Below are positions 26,333-35,010 of a stretch of 64,000 nucleotides of DNA, in pieces; position 1 is the first letter of the stretch, and every line of letters starts with the position of its first letter. The translations under genes were made by a program, and so were the position numbers. The stretch is from Hymenobacter yonginensis. Its GTDB lineage: Bacteria; Bacteroidota; Bacteroidia; Cytophagales; Hymenobacteraceae. The notes beneath the pieces were generated by a model. The model worked only from the letters and a program-made list of their open reading frames with translations. It did not search any database and was not told the origin of the DNA. The DNA is taken from positions 868,001 through 932,000 of the forward strand of contig NZ_CP115396.1 in the NCBI RefSeq assembly GCF_027625995.1, read 5' to 3'.

Positions 26333-26423
26333 TCCTGCCATACCTTATAGGTAATACTCTACCTCTGTCTGATTTGAGGCCTGGGGCGCTGGAAGGCTAC
26401 AAGTGGCTAAGTTGCCGCACCTG

Positions 26424-27731
26424 CTACTTGCGCGCCTGCAGCCGGTATTGCACTCGTAGCGACACCTGACGGTGCCGCCCAAAATCGGTAGCGCCGTAGG
26501 GCTCCAGCCACAGGCCGGTGCGGCCGACCGGGAAACTGGCACTCAGGAAGCCCATCGACAAGCCAGGGGTGTGGTTGGATAGTGCCACTCCAGCCAGTAG
26601 CTGCCGGTTCCAGTCGGAGCCCAGGCCCGAGCCAAGTGCCAAACGGCCGGTGCCGTTGCCCAACGCCAACAGACCATTACCATAATCGGCCTGAAAAAAC
26701 AGCGTGCGGCGCACCCCCAGCCAGATGCTGGCATCGGGCAGGACGTATTCTGTTCTTAGCGAGTCCTCGGCGTTTTCGGGCGCTATGTTGGCCAGATGGC
26801 CCATGTGCAGCCCAACTCGCACGCCATAGCCGAAACGGCCAGGCTGGCTACGGTCGCGCGCAATGAATGGGTTTACATCGAACAGCGGAAAGCGCCGGCC
26901 GTCGGTGGCATTGCCCGTCAAAAACGGGCTGCCTAGGGGAAGGCTCTGCGCATTCACGTACTCCCTGCCGCCATAGATGCCTAGGCCGTAGGTTACGCGG
27001 CCTGGCCGGTGGAGGCTGGGCCGTGTGTAGGCTGCTTCGCCGCCCATCGCCCGATATTGGTGGTAGTAGCCGGCGCGGGTGCTAGGGCCGCCGGAGCCGG
27101 AGCAGCCCCCACTCGGACTATAAGTAACGTCTTCATCGTAGCTACCGGCGACGTAGCCGGGCGTAAACGAGAAGTAGGGCGCACTGCTGGAATCGGCGGG
27201 CGTCTGGCTGGTGAGCACCAGCACGCCGGCGGCCAGGGTGAGGGGCAGTGCCATGCGGGCAGGCCGGATGGTGCCGGCCGCCCCCAGCAGCAGCGCGCCG
27301 CCTTCGAGTACCAGCACTGTGAGCAGCAGCGCTTTCACCACCAGCACCTCGGGCCGGGTGAGAGCCTGCGGCCCCAGCCAGGCCGTGAGCAGCAGCAGCC
27401 CGGCCACGGCCAGCAGGTTGCGCACCGGGTTCTGCGTGGGCAGCTGCTCGGGCTGCGGTGCGGTGTGCCGGTTGCGGTACAGTAGCCATGCCCAGGCGCC
27501 CAGCACCAGCGGCACGAGCAACAGCAATGCCCACTGCACCTGTTTCAGGGCCAGGCCGGCGTGGGTATGGAAGGCGGCGCCGACCTGCTCGCCGGCCGGG
27601 TCGCGCCAGAACTCAATCAGGAAGCGGCCAGCCAGCAGCAGCCCCAGGTGCAGCAGGCGGCGGCTGCCGCCCGGCCACGCCCGGTGCCGCGTGAGCACCA
27701 GTACGCCGCCCACCACCACACACAGCCCCAG
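26424..27731 (-). pseudogene. C-terminal part of an Lgt-like fusion gene, downstream of an in-frame amber codon
   Basis: This is the continuation, in the same frame, of the Lgt-like gene immediately upstream. Right after the amber codon the reading gives LGLCVVVGGVLVLTRH, then LLAGRFLIEFWRDP and LKQVQWALLLL, which are the last helices of an Lgt protein. Three more membrane segments follow (to about LAAGVLVLTSQTP). The final 230 residues are quite different: Gly/Tyr-rich, with alternating patterns such as VTYGLGIYGG, GYGVRVGLHMG and QVSLRVQYRLQAR that resemble an outer-membrane beta-barrel or the TolB-independent porin-like repeats of Bacteroidetes. If translated separately, a GTG at 27719 could start a 431-residue protein. 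It is convergent with the secreted unknown gene. Confidence 0.6.
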
Positions 27732-27734
27732 CTA
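27732..27734 (-). other. In-frame TAG inside the Lgt signature
   Basis: The minus strand reads CAC CCC ACG CAG CTG TAT TAG CTG. The Lgt family has HPTQLYE here, so GAG (Glu) has most simply become TAG by one base change. The frame stays open on both sides. Other genes in the window use TAG as an ordinary stop, so stop-codon reassignment is not indicated. Confidence 0.85.
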
Positions 27735-28283
27735 ATACAGCTGCGTGGGGTGCACCGGCAACGACTGCGCGGCCCCGGGCGCCAGCAGCCCGCGCGCCTC
27801 CTGCCACAGGTAGGGCAAGGTGCCGGGCGCGTACTTCAGGCCCCAGTTGCCGGCCGTCAGCTCGCCGAAGCAGCAGCCGGTGAACACGCAGCCCACGCAC
27901 TGCACCGCCAGCGCCGCGCACATCGGCAGCGTGAAGGCATCGAACACGTGCCAGCTGAACCCAAACGGCCGCCGCAGCGCCAGCAGCGTGAGCGTGCCGG
28001 CCAGTGCCCCGCCCAGCACCGTGCGCGCCCCCGAGCCTGGCCAGTGCCCGGTGTGCAGCAACTCCCGCCACTCCGGCCCCGACAGGGCCAGCAGCTTGGT
28101 GCCCAGAATAAAGCTGAGCGTGGTGCAGGCCAGCACCACCAGCCACGGCCGCATGGCGTAGCCCCGGCGGTGGCCCTCCCACACCAGCAGCGCCAGGTTC
28201 AGCCCAAAGGCCAGCAGGTAAAACGTGGTGTAGTAGCTATGCCCGACAGCAGTGGGCAACGGCAGCGTAACAGTACAGAGCAT
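27732..28283 (-). pseudogene. N-terminal part of a prolipoprotein diacylglyceryl transferase (Lgt)-like gene
   Basis: A 183-residue membrane protein fragment. The ATG at 28283 was chosen because FYLLAFGLNLALLVWEGHRRGY is the first Lgt helix; a GTG further upstream is possible. RTVLGGALAG and CVGCVFTGCCFGE match the Lgt paralogues that have a Cys-rich variant of the signature, and the fragment ends at HPTQLY, where normal Lgt proteins continue with Glu and two more helices. Lgt moves a diacylglyceryl group to the lipobox cysteine of prolipoproteins in the inner membrane. The fragment lacks its last helices, so it should not be active alone. The variant signature suggests a paralogue rather than the housekeeping enzyme. 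Confidence 0.7.
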
Positions 28284-28357
28284 AGGCGTAGCGGAAATAC
28301 AGACAGCAAAAGCAACGACTATTCTCACCGCCAAAGCAACCGCGGGCACAAAACCCG

Positions 28358-28390
28358 AATGGCCGTCAATCCAAGAGAATGACGGCCATT
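28358..28390. repeat. Perfect 11-bp inverted repeat upstream of the Lgt-like gene
   Basis: AATGGCCGTCA and its exact complement flank an 11-bp spacer, about 75 bp before the ATG of the Lgt-like gene. It could be an operator or an RNA hairpin; no T run follows. Confidence 0.55.
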
Positions 28391-28774
28391 TACACCTTGC
28401 AGGTCACCTAAATCAGCGCGCCGTTCCGATCCGGACTGGCTTATATAAGAATAGGGTGGTAACGGCAGCTAAGCTAGCAGTCCGGCTTGCTGACTTCCAA
28501 CCAGAATTAGCGTATGTCAGACTTTTTAAATCAGGCTTCTGCTTTTTTATCTATCTGATAGAATGGTGTTTTGCCTGAGTGTTTCGGGACTTCTGACTAT
28601 CTGAAGAAATACACCTTTATGCTGATTTTATTGTGCGCAGACCGGATGGTGCATAGTAGCCTGGAGGCTCGCTGCGTCACGGCCGGAGTGCTGCCAGCTT
28701 AACCAACAGCAGTAACGGCGAAACGTAAAATGGCGCGTGTTCAGGGCGGGCAGGCTATGGCTCGTAGCTGCCGT
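28391..28774. other. Intergenic region, no gene seen
   Basis: The 384 bp between the inverted repeat and the end of the SDR gene contain no open frame with protein-like features, no clear terminator for the SDR gene and no RNA gene that could be recognised. Confidence 0.45.
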
Positions 28775-30262
28775 TTACGCGGGTTGCTTGGCGGCTACGG
28801 CCGGCAGCGGCACCGAGTCGCCGTAGTGCACGATGTTCTCAATCATGCCTTTGAAAATGATGAAGTGAAACGGCACCAGCGAATACCAGTACAGGCGCCC
28901 GGCCAGGCCGCGCGGGCGGAACGCGGCCAGCTGCTCCAGCGTGTGCGAGCCGTCGTCATTGGGTAGCACCCGGAACTGCAGCCACGCCTCGCCGGGCAGC
29001 TTCATTTCGGCGTAGAGCAGCAGGCGGCCCTGGGCGCGGTCGGCCACGAGTACGCGCCAGAAGTCGAGTGGGTCGCCGGCGCGCAGGTCGGTGGGGGAGC
29101 GGCGGCCGCGGCGCAGTCCCACGCCGCCCACCATCTTGTCCATGAGGCCCCGGATACGCCAGAGCCAGTCCACCTTGTACCAGCCCCGCTCCCCGCCGAT
29201 GCTCCACACGTTCTGTAGCACCTGCTGCGGGTCGCGGGTGAAGCGCAGCGTCTGGCGGTCCTGCAGCAGGCCGTACTGCGGAATCCGGATGTGGTCCATG
29301 TAGTTGCGGGGCATTACGCCGCTGCTCAGCGCGTCGCTCCAGCTGCTTACCACTTCGTTCTGCTCGATGCGCTGGAAGGCCAGGTCCACGGCCTGCCGGT
29401 AGCTCATGCAGGTATGTGGCACCACGGCCGCAATGCTGCGCTTGGGGTTGGCCACGGTGTCGTTGCGCAGGCTCTCCACGAGGCTCTGGGCCAGCGAAAA
29501 CGTGGTGCGCGTGACCAGAAACAGCCACCACGACGACAGCCGCGGCGTGAGCACCGGCACCGTGACGATGTAGCGCCGGTAGCCGCGGGCGGCGGCTAGC
29601 TCCAGCAGCATCTGCCGGTAGGTCAGCACGTCGGGCCCGCCGATATCGAAGGAGCGGCCGCGGCAGGCGTCGTTGTCGAGCACGGCCATGAGGTAGTGCA
29701 TCACGTCGCGGATGCCGATGGGCTGGCAGCGCGAATTCAGCCAGCGCGGCGTAATCATCACGGGCAGCTTCTCCACCAGGTCCCGGATAATCTCAAACGA
29801 CGCCGACCCCGAGCCGATAATGATGCTGGCCCGCAGCACCGTGAGTGGCACGCGGCCCTTGCCCAGAATCTTCTCCACGCCCTTGCGCGAGCGAAGGTGC
29901 ACGCTCAGCGCCCGGTCGTTGGCGATGCCCGACAGGTACACCACCTGCCGGGCACTCGTGCGGTCAAGGTAAGCACGGAAGTTCAGCGCCGACTGCTGCT
30001 CCAGCCGGAAAAAGTCCTTGTCGTGCCCGCTCATGGAGTGCACCAGGTAGTAGGCCGCGTCGATTTCCAGCGGCAGTGCCGCCAGCGTTTCGGGCTTGAG
30101 CAGGTCGCCTTCGGCCACCGTCACGCTGGCCCGCAGGCTGTCTGAAAGCTCGAAGCGGCGCGGGTCGCGCACGAGGCACACTACGTGGTGGCCGGCCGCT
30201 ACCAGCAGCGGCAGTAAACGCTGGCCAATGTAGCCGTTGGCTCCGGTAAGCAGAATGTTCAT
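28775..30262 (-). CDS. SDR-family oxidoreductase with C-terminal DUF2867 domain
   Basis: A 495-residue protein. Residues 1-300 are an atypical short-chain dehydrogenase: MNILLTGANGYIGQRLLPLL is the NAD(P)-binding glycine motif, and the active-site Tyr-x-x-x-Lys is not in its classical form. VVYLSGIAND and SRKGVEKILGKG resemble the NmrA/NAD-binding group. The C-terminal part (from about 330) is DUF2867, seen in GERGWYKVDWLWRIRGLMDK and GDPLDFWRVLVADRAQGRLLLYAEMKLPGEAWL. Fusion of these two domains is common in bacterial proteins of unknown substrate. It ends in a Pro/Ala tail. The gene stands alone; a long palindrome lies upstream. Confidence 0.88.
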   Translation of the reverse strand: MNILLTGANGYIGQRLLPLLVAAGHHVVCLVRDPRRFELSDSLRASVTVAEGDLLKPETLAALPLEIDAAYYLVHSMSGHDKDFFRLEQQSALNFRAYLDRTSARQVVYLSGIANDRALSVHLRSRKGVEKILGKGRVPLTVLRASIIIGSGSASFEIIRDLVEKLPVMITPRWLNSRCQPIGIRDVMHYLMAVLDNDACRGRSFDIGGPDVLTYRQMLLELAAARGYRRYIVTVPVLTPRLSSWWLFLVTRTTFSLAQSLVESLRNDTVANPKRSIAAVVPHTCMSYRQAVDLAFQRIEQNEVVSSWSDALSSGVMPRNYMDHIRIPQYGLLQDRQTLRFTRDPQQVLQNVWSIGGERGWYKVDWLWRIRGLMDKMVGGVGLRRGRRSPTDLRAGDPLDFWRVLVADRAQGRLLLYAEMKLPGEAWLQFRVLPNDDGSHTLEQLAAFRPRGLAGRLYWYSLVPFHFIIFKGMIENIVHYGDSVPLPAVAAKQPA

Positions 30263-30349
30263 GGCACGGCGCGGAAGGTGTAAGTATGTAACTCCCAGAC
30301 CGCGCAGAGGTTGCTGTGTGCTGTGGCATGTGCCAAGCGCAGAAATCAG

Positions 30350-30437
30350 AACGTCATGCAGAGCGGAGCGAAGCAGCTCGCCAGTGTGGTAGAATTACTA
30401 CACTGGCGAGCTGCTTCGCTCCGCTCTGCATGACGTT
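30350..30437. repeat. 88-bp palindromic intergenic repeat
   Basis: Two 38-bp arms (AACGTCATGCAGAGCGGAGC at the left end) are perfect complements and flank a 12-bp centre that also pairs partly. It lies between the lysA-like gene and the SDR gene. The GTCATGCAGAGCGGAGCGAAG core resembles repeated palindromes that occur many times in Hymenobacter genomes (from memory, not searched). It can form a very stable hairpin in either transcript. Confidence 0.9.
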
Positions 30438-30461
30438 CCTTTCCCCTGCAAACGCCTAACC

Positions 30462-31610
30462 TTACTCGCCTACGTACACCGCCGCCACCTTCTCGCGCAG
30501 GTTGTAGCCCGACGACATCACCTCACCATAGGCCCCGGCCGAGCGGATAGCCACCAGGTCGCCGCGCCGGGTTTCGGGCAGCGCCACAGCTTTGCGGAAC
30601 GTGTCCGACGACTCGCAGATGGGACCGACCACGTCGTAGAGCAGCTCGGGGGCGGTGCTGCTCAGGTTCTGGATGTGGTGGTAGCTGCCGTAGAGGGCCG
30701 GGCGCATCAGCTCAGTCATGCCGGCATCCAGAATGGCGAAGCGCGTGGACTGGCTTTGCTTGACGTAGAGCACCCGGCTCAGCAGCGTGCCGCACTGCGC
30801 CACCACGGCGCGGCCCAGCTCTACGTGCACCTGCTGGCCCGGCCGGCGCACCAGGTGCCGGTCGAACATCGAGAAGTAGCCCTCGAAATCCGGAATCGGC
30901 TGGCCGTCGGGCTGCTCGTAGCTGATGCCGAGGCCGCCGCCCACGTTGAGGTGCGGCAGCTGGTGGCCCTGGCTTTCCAGCCAGGTTTGCAGCTCGTTGA
31001 GGCGCTGGCTGAGCTCGGCAAACACGTTCAGGTCGGTAATCTGGGAGCCGATGTGGGCGTGCAGCCCCACCAGCTCCAGGTGCGGCCAGCTGCTGAACTG
31101 CGCCACCACAGCCGGCAGATCGGCGAGGCTGATGCCGAACTTGTTGGCTTCCAGGCCGGTGGTTATATAGGCGTGGGTGTGGGCGTCCACGTTGGGGTTC
31201 ACGCGCAGGGCCACCCGCGCCGTGCGGCCTTGTGCGCCGGTCAGCTCGTTGAGCACCGCCAGCTCCTCCGCCGACTCGGCATTGAAGCACCAGATATCCG
31301 CCGCCAGCGCCAGCCGGATTTCGGCGTCGGACTTGCCCACGCCCGCAAACACCACGTGCTCCGGCGCGAAACCGGCCTCTAGGGCGCGCTGCACCTCGCC
31401 GCCGCTCACGCAGTCGGCGCCCAGGCCGTGGTCCTTGATGCGGGCCAGCACGGGCAGGTTGACGTTGGCCTTGAGGGCGTAGTGCACCTGAAAATTGCGC
31501 GGCCGGGCCGCCTGCTGCAGCGCCGTGAGCGTGGCATCCAGCAAACCCAGGTCGTAATGGTAGAAAGGGGTGGGCTGCGCGTGCAGCTCGGGGGCAAGAG
31601 TAAAAGGCAT
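30462..31610 (-). CDS. lysA: Diaminopimelate decarboxylase
   Basis: A 382-residue PLP enzyme that converts meso-diaminopimelate to lysine and CO2. The PLP-binding lysine is K47 in VHYALKANVN. GADCVSGGEVQRAL, HAHIGSQITDLNVF and LNVGGGLGISYE are the barrel motifs that hold the cofactor phosphate. The C-terminal sheet domain has GPICESSDTF, where the cysteine reaches the partner subunit's active site, and ends with AGAYGEVMSSGYNLRE. Length and motifs fit the enzyme rather than arginine or ornithine decarboxylases. It lies downstream of the aspartokinase gene, separated by a 157-bp gap that is filled by a repeat, so both ends of the lysine branch are linked here. Confidence 0.95.
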   Translation of the reverse strand: MPFTLAPELHAQPTPFYHYDLGLLDATLTALQQAARPRNFQVHYALKANVNLPVLARIKDHGLGADCVSGGEVQRALEAGFAPEHVVFAGVGKSDAEIRLALAADIWCFNAESAEELAVLNELTGAQGRTARVALRVNPNVDAHTHAYITTGLEANKFGISLADLPAVVAQFSSWPHLELVGLHAHIGSQITDLNVFAELSQRLNELQTWLESQGHQLPHLNVGGGLGISYEQPDGQPIPDFEGYFSMFDRHLVRRPGQQVHVELGRAVVAQCGTLLSRVLYVKQSQSTRFAILDAGMTELMRPALYGSYHHIQNLSSTAPELLYDVVGPICESSDTFRKAVALPETRRGDLVAIRSAGAYGEVMSSGYNLREKVAAVYVGE

Positions 31611-31626
31611 GTCAACGAAACCTCAC

Positions 31627-31772
31627 CCCCTAACCCCCTCTCCAAAAGAGAGGGGGGACTAGTTTCTAGCCTATTAGAAAGCTAGAAATGGGCTGGGAAT
31701 GAGGTGTGAAAAGGTGAGTGAAAAATATTATTCTACTGCTAGTCCCCCCTCTCTTTTGGATAGGGGGTTAGG
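31627..31772. repeat. Long inverted repeat between aspartokinase and lysA
   Basis: Arm one (CCCCTAACCCCCTCTCC, about 31627-31662) pairs with arm two (31739-31772), leaving a 76-bp loop that contains a smaller hairpin (TTTCTAGC with GCTAGAAA). Arm two includes the stop codon of the aspartokinase gene. The core resembles the element at 54008-54128. Confidence 0.8.
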
Positions 31773-33093
31773 CACGCTGAAACAGGCCGGCGTTCAGGGC
31801 TTTCAGGGTGCGTACTTTGTCGGAGGAGTGCACCAGCAGGCTGATGTTGTTGGGCGAGCCGCCGTAGGAAATCATGCGCAGCGGCACGTCGGCCAGCGAG
31901 TCGAATACGAGGCGGGCGGCGCCGTTGGTTTCCTGGATCAGGTTGCCGACGAGGCAAATAATGGTCTGGTCGCGGTCCACTTCCACGGTACCGAAACCGC
32001 GCAGCTCCTCTAAAATCTGGGGCAGGTGGGTGGCGTCGTCGATGGTGAGCGACACGGCCACTTCCGAGGTCGTAATCATGTCGATGGACGTGCGGTGCCG
32101 CTCGAACACCTCGAACACGCTGCGTAGGAAGCCATGCGCCAGCAGCATCCGGCTCGACTTGATATTGATGGCTACCAGTCCGTCTTTGGCCGCCACGGCT
32201 TTGATGGGCTCGGAGCCGGTCTGGCTGGAGATGAGCGTGCCGGGTGCCTCGGGCTGCATGGTATTCAGCAGGCGCACCGGAATGCCGTGCTTGGCGGCCG
32301 GCAGAATGGAGCTGGGGTGCAGAATCTTGGCCCCGAAATACGCCAGCTCGGCGGCCTCGTCAAACGACAGCTCGCGGATGGGGTAGGTGCCTTCCACCAC
32401 GCGCGGGTCGTTGTTGTGCAGCCCATCGATGTCGGTCCAGATCTGGATTTCGGTGGCATCGGCGGCGGCCCCGATCAGCGAGGCCGAGTAGTCGGAGCCG
32501 CCGCGCTTGAGGTTGTCGGTTTTGCCGTGCGCGTTGCGGCAGATGTAGCCCTGCGTAACGAACAGCGGCCGGCCTTCGTGCTGCGCCAGCTGGGCCTGCA
32601 GGTGTTCCCGGATGTAGTCGGCGTCGGGCTCGTCGTTGTGGTCGAGGCGCATGAACTCCAGCGCCGGCAGCAGCACGGCGTCGCGGTGCAGCACGCCGGT
32701 CAGGTAGTGATGAAACAGGCAGGTGCTCAGCAGCTCGCCCTGGGCCAGAATCACCCGCTCGCCCGAGGCCGACAGCGGCTGGCGCGTGAGGTCGAACAGG
32801 GTGCGGAATACGGTGTCGAGGTCTTTGCTGGCGGCGGCGGCCAGGGTGGCATCGGGCAGCAGCTCGCGCGCCACCATCAGGTAGTCTTGGCGCATGATTT
32901 CGATACGGGCCGTGGCGGCGGCCACGTCTTCGGCGCGCAGCAGCTCGGCAATGCCTACCAGCGTGTTGGTGGTGCCGCTCATGGCCGACAGCACCACGAT
33001 GCGCCGCTCCTGGGGCGCATGAATCAGCTCGGCAACCTCGCGCATCCGCTGCGCCGACCCGACGGACGTACCGCCAAACTTGAGAACTTTCAT
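31768..33093 (-). CDS. lysC: Aspartokinase (monofunctional)
   Basis: A 441-residue enzyme that phosphorylates aspartate, the first step towards lysine, threonine, methionine and diaminopimelate. MKVLKFGGTSVGSAQRM is the N-terminal signature, and the ATG at 33093 begins exactly there. The kinase part continues with TQGYICRNAHGKTDNLKRGGSDY and WTDIDGLHNNDPR. The C-terminal third has tandem ACT domains, likely the site of feedback inhibition. There is no homoserine dehydrogenase domain. It is followed by lysA. Its last codons run into a repeated element, which supplies the stop codon. Confidence 0.94.
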   Translation of the reverse strand: MKVLKFGGTSVGSAQRMREVAELIHAPQERRIVVLSAMSGTTNTLVGIAELLRAEDVAAATARIEIMRQDYLMVARELLPDATLAAAASKDLDTVFRTLFDLTRQPLSASGERVILAQGELLSTCLFHHYLTGVLHRDAVLLPALEFMRLDHNDEPDADYIREHLQAQLAQHEGRPLFVTQGYICRNAHGKTDNLKRGGSDYSASLIGAAADATEIQIWTDIDGLHNNDPRVVEGTYPIRELSFDEAAELAYFGAKILHPSSILPAAKHGIPVRLLNTMQPEAPGTLISSQTGSEPIKAVAAKDGLVAINIKSSRMLLAHGFLRSVFEVFERHRTSIDMITTSEVAVSLTIDDATHLPQILEELRGFGTVEVDRDQTIICLVGNLIQETNGAARLVFDSLADVPLRMISYGGSPNNISLLVHSSDKVRTLKALNAGLFQRA

Positions 33094-33164
33094 AGTGCAG
33101 GAAACCGAACCGGAAGGTCGGGAAATGCGCCCGCCAGGTTGCGGGCTAGGTGAAACATCAGGCG

Positions 33165-33200
33165 AAAAAAAAGCGCCGATCCTGGGGAGGACCGGCGCTT
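33165..33200 (-). terminator. Rho-independent terminator downstream of the 48-residue peptide gene
   Basis: A stem of AAGCGCCG with matching arm, extended by AGGA/TCCT, is followed on the minus strand by six or more T residues. It would stop transcription coming from the 48-codon open frame before it reaches the aspartokinase gene. Confidence 0.88.
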
Positions 33201-33242
33201 GGAAGTTCAGTGGTAGTGAGGTACGACGAACGGTTGCGACGG

Positions 33243-33389
33243 TCAGGTCGGGTTGCGTTTCTTCGATTTCTTGACCATCATCAGGCCCAGGGTCAGGCCG
33301 GCCCGCTTGCTGTTCTTCCGCACTACGCACACCACGCCGGCACAAGCCAGCGAGGCACAGGAAGCAGAAGAAACAGCGGAAAGGCGCAT
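33243..33389 (-). CDS. Small basic peptide, 48 residues
   Basis: A 48-codon open frame from ATG to TGA. The predicted peptide has a short Ser/Ala/Cys-rich hydrophobic part (SSASCASLACAGVVCVV), an LTLGLMM patch and a strongly basic end (KKSKKRNPT). No family is recognised. The main argument that it is real is the strong terminator located 43 bp past its stop codon on the same strand, which has no other gene to serve. It could also be a lipoprotein-like remnant or the 3' end of a noncoding transcript. Confidence 0.4.
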   Translation of the reverse strand: MRLSAVSSASCASLACAGVVCVVRKNSKRAGLTLGLMMVKKSKKRNPT

Positions 33390-33586
33390 GATGGAAGGGG
33401 CAAAGGCTGGCGCGAGAAAAGACCTTCCGCGCCGTTTTGCGGCCGCAAGTACGGCCGCAGTTGTGGTAACTTCCAAATCGGACCCGTAAAAAGTGGCCCT
33501 ACAGCTGCCAGCAGCACCCCGTTTCTGCGCGGCCAGCAGCCACGCCGACGGACAGCGCCCGGGCCGCTTGCAGCAGCTCGCCCGGC

Positions 33587-34354
33587 TTACGAAACCGTGG
33601 TAGCCGACTGCCCTTGGGCAAAGCCTCGGGCCAGGTTGGTGAACTCCGAGGGAATGAGCACCACGGTGGTCGTGTTGTTGTCGATACCAATTTCCGAGAG
33701 CATCTGCATGCGGCGGAGCTCCAGGGCCATGGGGCTGTTTTCCATCTCACGGGCCCCTTGCGTGAGCTTCACGCTGGCTTCCAGCTCGGCTTCGGCCTTG
33801 ATGATGCGGGCCCGCTTCTCGCGGATGGCCTCGGCCTCGCGGGCCATGGCGCGCTGCATAGACTCGGGAATCTCCACGTCCTTGATTTCCACCAGCTCAA
33901 TCTTCACCCCCCAGGGCTCGGTGGCGGCGTCTACCAGCTGCAGCAGGGAGGCGTTGATCTGCTGGCGGCCGCGCAGAACCTCGTCGAGTTGGTGCTGCCC
34001 GATGATGTTGCGCAGGGCCGTAACGGCCAGCTGGTAAACGGCCTGGTTGAAGTTGGCCACCTTGATGATGGCGCTGGCCGGATCCACCACCTTAAACCAG
34101 AGCACGGCGTTTACCTTGATGGTGACGCTGTCTTTGGTGATGGTTTCCTGCTGCTCCAGGTCCACGGTTTTGGTGCGGATGTCGATGGTTTGCCGGCGCT
34201 CAATGAAGGGGATAATCCAGTAAAGCCCCGGCCCGCGCTGCCCCACATACCGGCCCAGCCGGAACACAATGGCCCGCTCGTATTCCTGCGCAATGCACAG
34301 GCCCATGAAGAGCAATACCAGCCCCAAGGCAAGAAAAATATACAGCGTAAGCAT
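33587..34354 (-). CDS. Slipin-family SPFH/band-7 membrane protein
   Basis: A 255-residue protein. Residues 1-20 form one membrane helix (LTLYIFLALGLVLLFMG), followed by CIAQEYERAIVFRLGRYVGQRGPGLYWIIPFIE, the start of the SPFH domain in slipins. VDLEQQETITKDSVTIKVNAVLWFKVVDP and LRNIIGQHQLDEVL are typical of the stomatin/slipin group. A charged coiled coil (AMAREAEAIREKRARIIKAEAELEAS) drives oligomer formation. Slipins organise membrane microdomains; an NfeD partner, often found beside slipins, is not present in the neighbouring genes here. The ATG at 34354 directly precedes the helix. Confidence 0.93.
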   Translation of the reverse strand: MLTLYIFLALGLVLLFMGLCIAQEYERAIVFRLGRYVGQRGPGLYWIIPFIERRQTIDIRTKTVDLEQQETITKDSVTIKVNAVLWFKVVDPASAIIKVANFNQAVYQLAVTALRNIIGQHQLDEVLRGRQQINASLLQLVDAATEPWGVKIELVEIKDVEIPESMQRAMAREAEAIREKRARIIKAEAELEASVKLTQGAREMENSPMALELRRMQMLSEIGIDNNTTTVVLIPSEFTNLARGFAQGQSATTVS

Positions 34355-34549
34355 AATCAGGAGTAGCCTAGGGCCGCAAAAGTGAAACTGTTGCGACAGG
34401 TGGTACACGCGCCATGCCAGCCGCTGGTTTGCCTGGCTTGAAAGCGGATTACGCTTCAAAAACGAAGTTTTTAGCAGCAGTGGAAGTGGCAGGTAATCAA
34501 TCTGTCACCCCATTTTGGTAGGGCGCGCCGCCGAAATGGTAAGGGCGCC

Positions 34550-34948
34550 TCAGGGCAGCGGCGGCAGGTTATGCCAGTCGTGTGAGCAGCCGTGCTGGCA
34601 TTCTGTGCGGCGGCGGTGCGCGTCGGCGATGCTGAACAGGCTCAGCAATGCCCGGAAGGCATTCGGATACTCAGGTGGCGGCAGTTGCTGGATGCGGCGC
34701 AATGCCTCTGGCAGGCCGTGAACCCGCAGCAACACTAGCGGAGTGGCGGTGGGCTTCATGGGGGCTTCCGCCAGGGCCTGCTGCACCAACGCCGGGGTGG
34801 GGTGCGCCTGCTGAATGTAGTCTGCCAGCTCCGCCAGACGGGCCTGCTGCGCCACCGCGGGCAACGTAGCAAACCACGCCCAGGCCCATTCCCACGGCAG
34901 CTGCCGCTGGGCCAAGCGGTTGAAGACGTTGTCGGGGGTGGGGCGCAT
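34550..34948 (-). CDS. DUF5958-like protein
   Basis: A 132-residue, probably cytoplasmic protein. It begins NVFNRLAQRQLPWEWAWAWF, has a TPLVLLRVHGLPEALRRIQQLPPPE segment and ends LSLFSIADAHRRRTECQHGCSHDWH. This order and the final Cys/His-rich end match my recollection of the DUF5958 family, which has no known function. The ATG at 34948 was chosen because the upstream extension is not part of this pattern. The conserved cysteines and histidines at the end could bind a metal. It is 62 bp from the stop of the gene upstream of it and on the same strand. Confidence 0.7.
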   Translation of the reverse strand: MRPTPDNVFNRLAQRQLPWEWAWAWFATLPAVAQQARLAELADYIQQAHPTPALVQQALAEAPMKPTATPLVLLRVHGLPEALRRIQQLPPPEYPNAFRALLSLFSIADAHRRRTECQHGCSHDWHNLPPLP

Positions 34949-35010
34949 GGGGGAGGGCAGGCGCTGAAAACTATGTGGTGACGCCAGCATCCGCCAACAA
35001 CGCAGGATAC

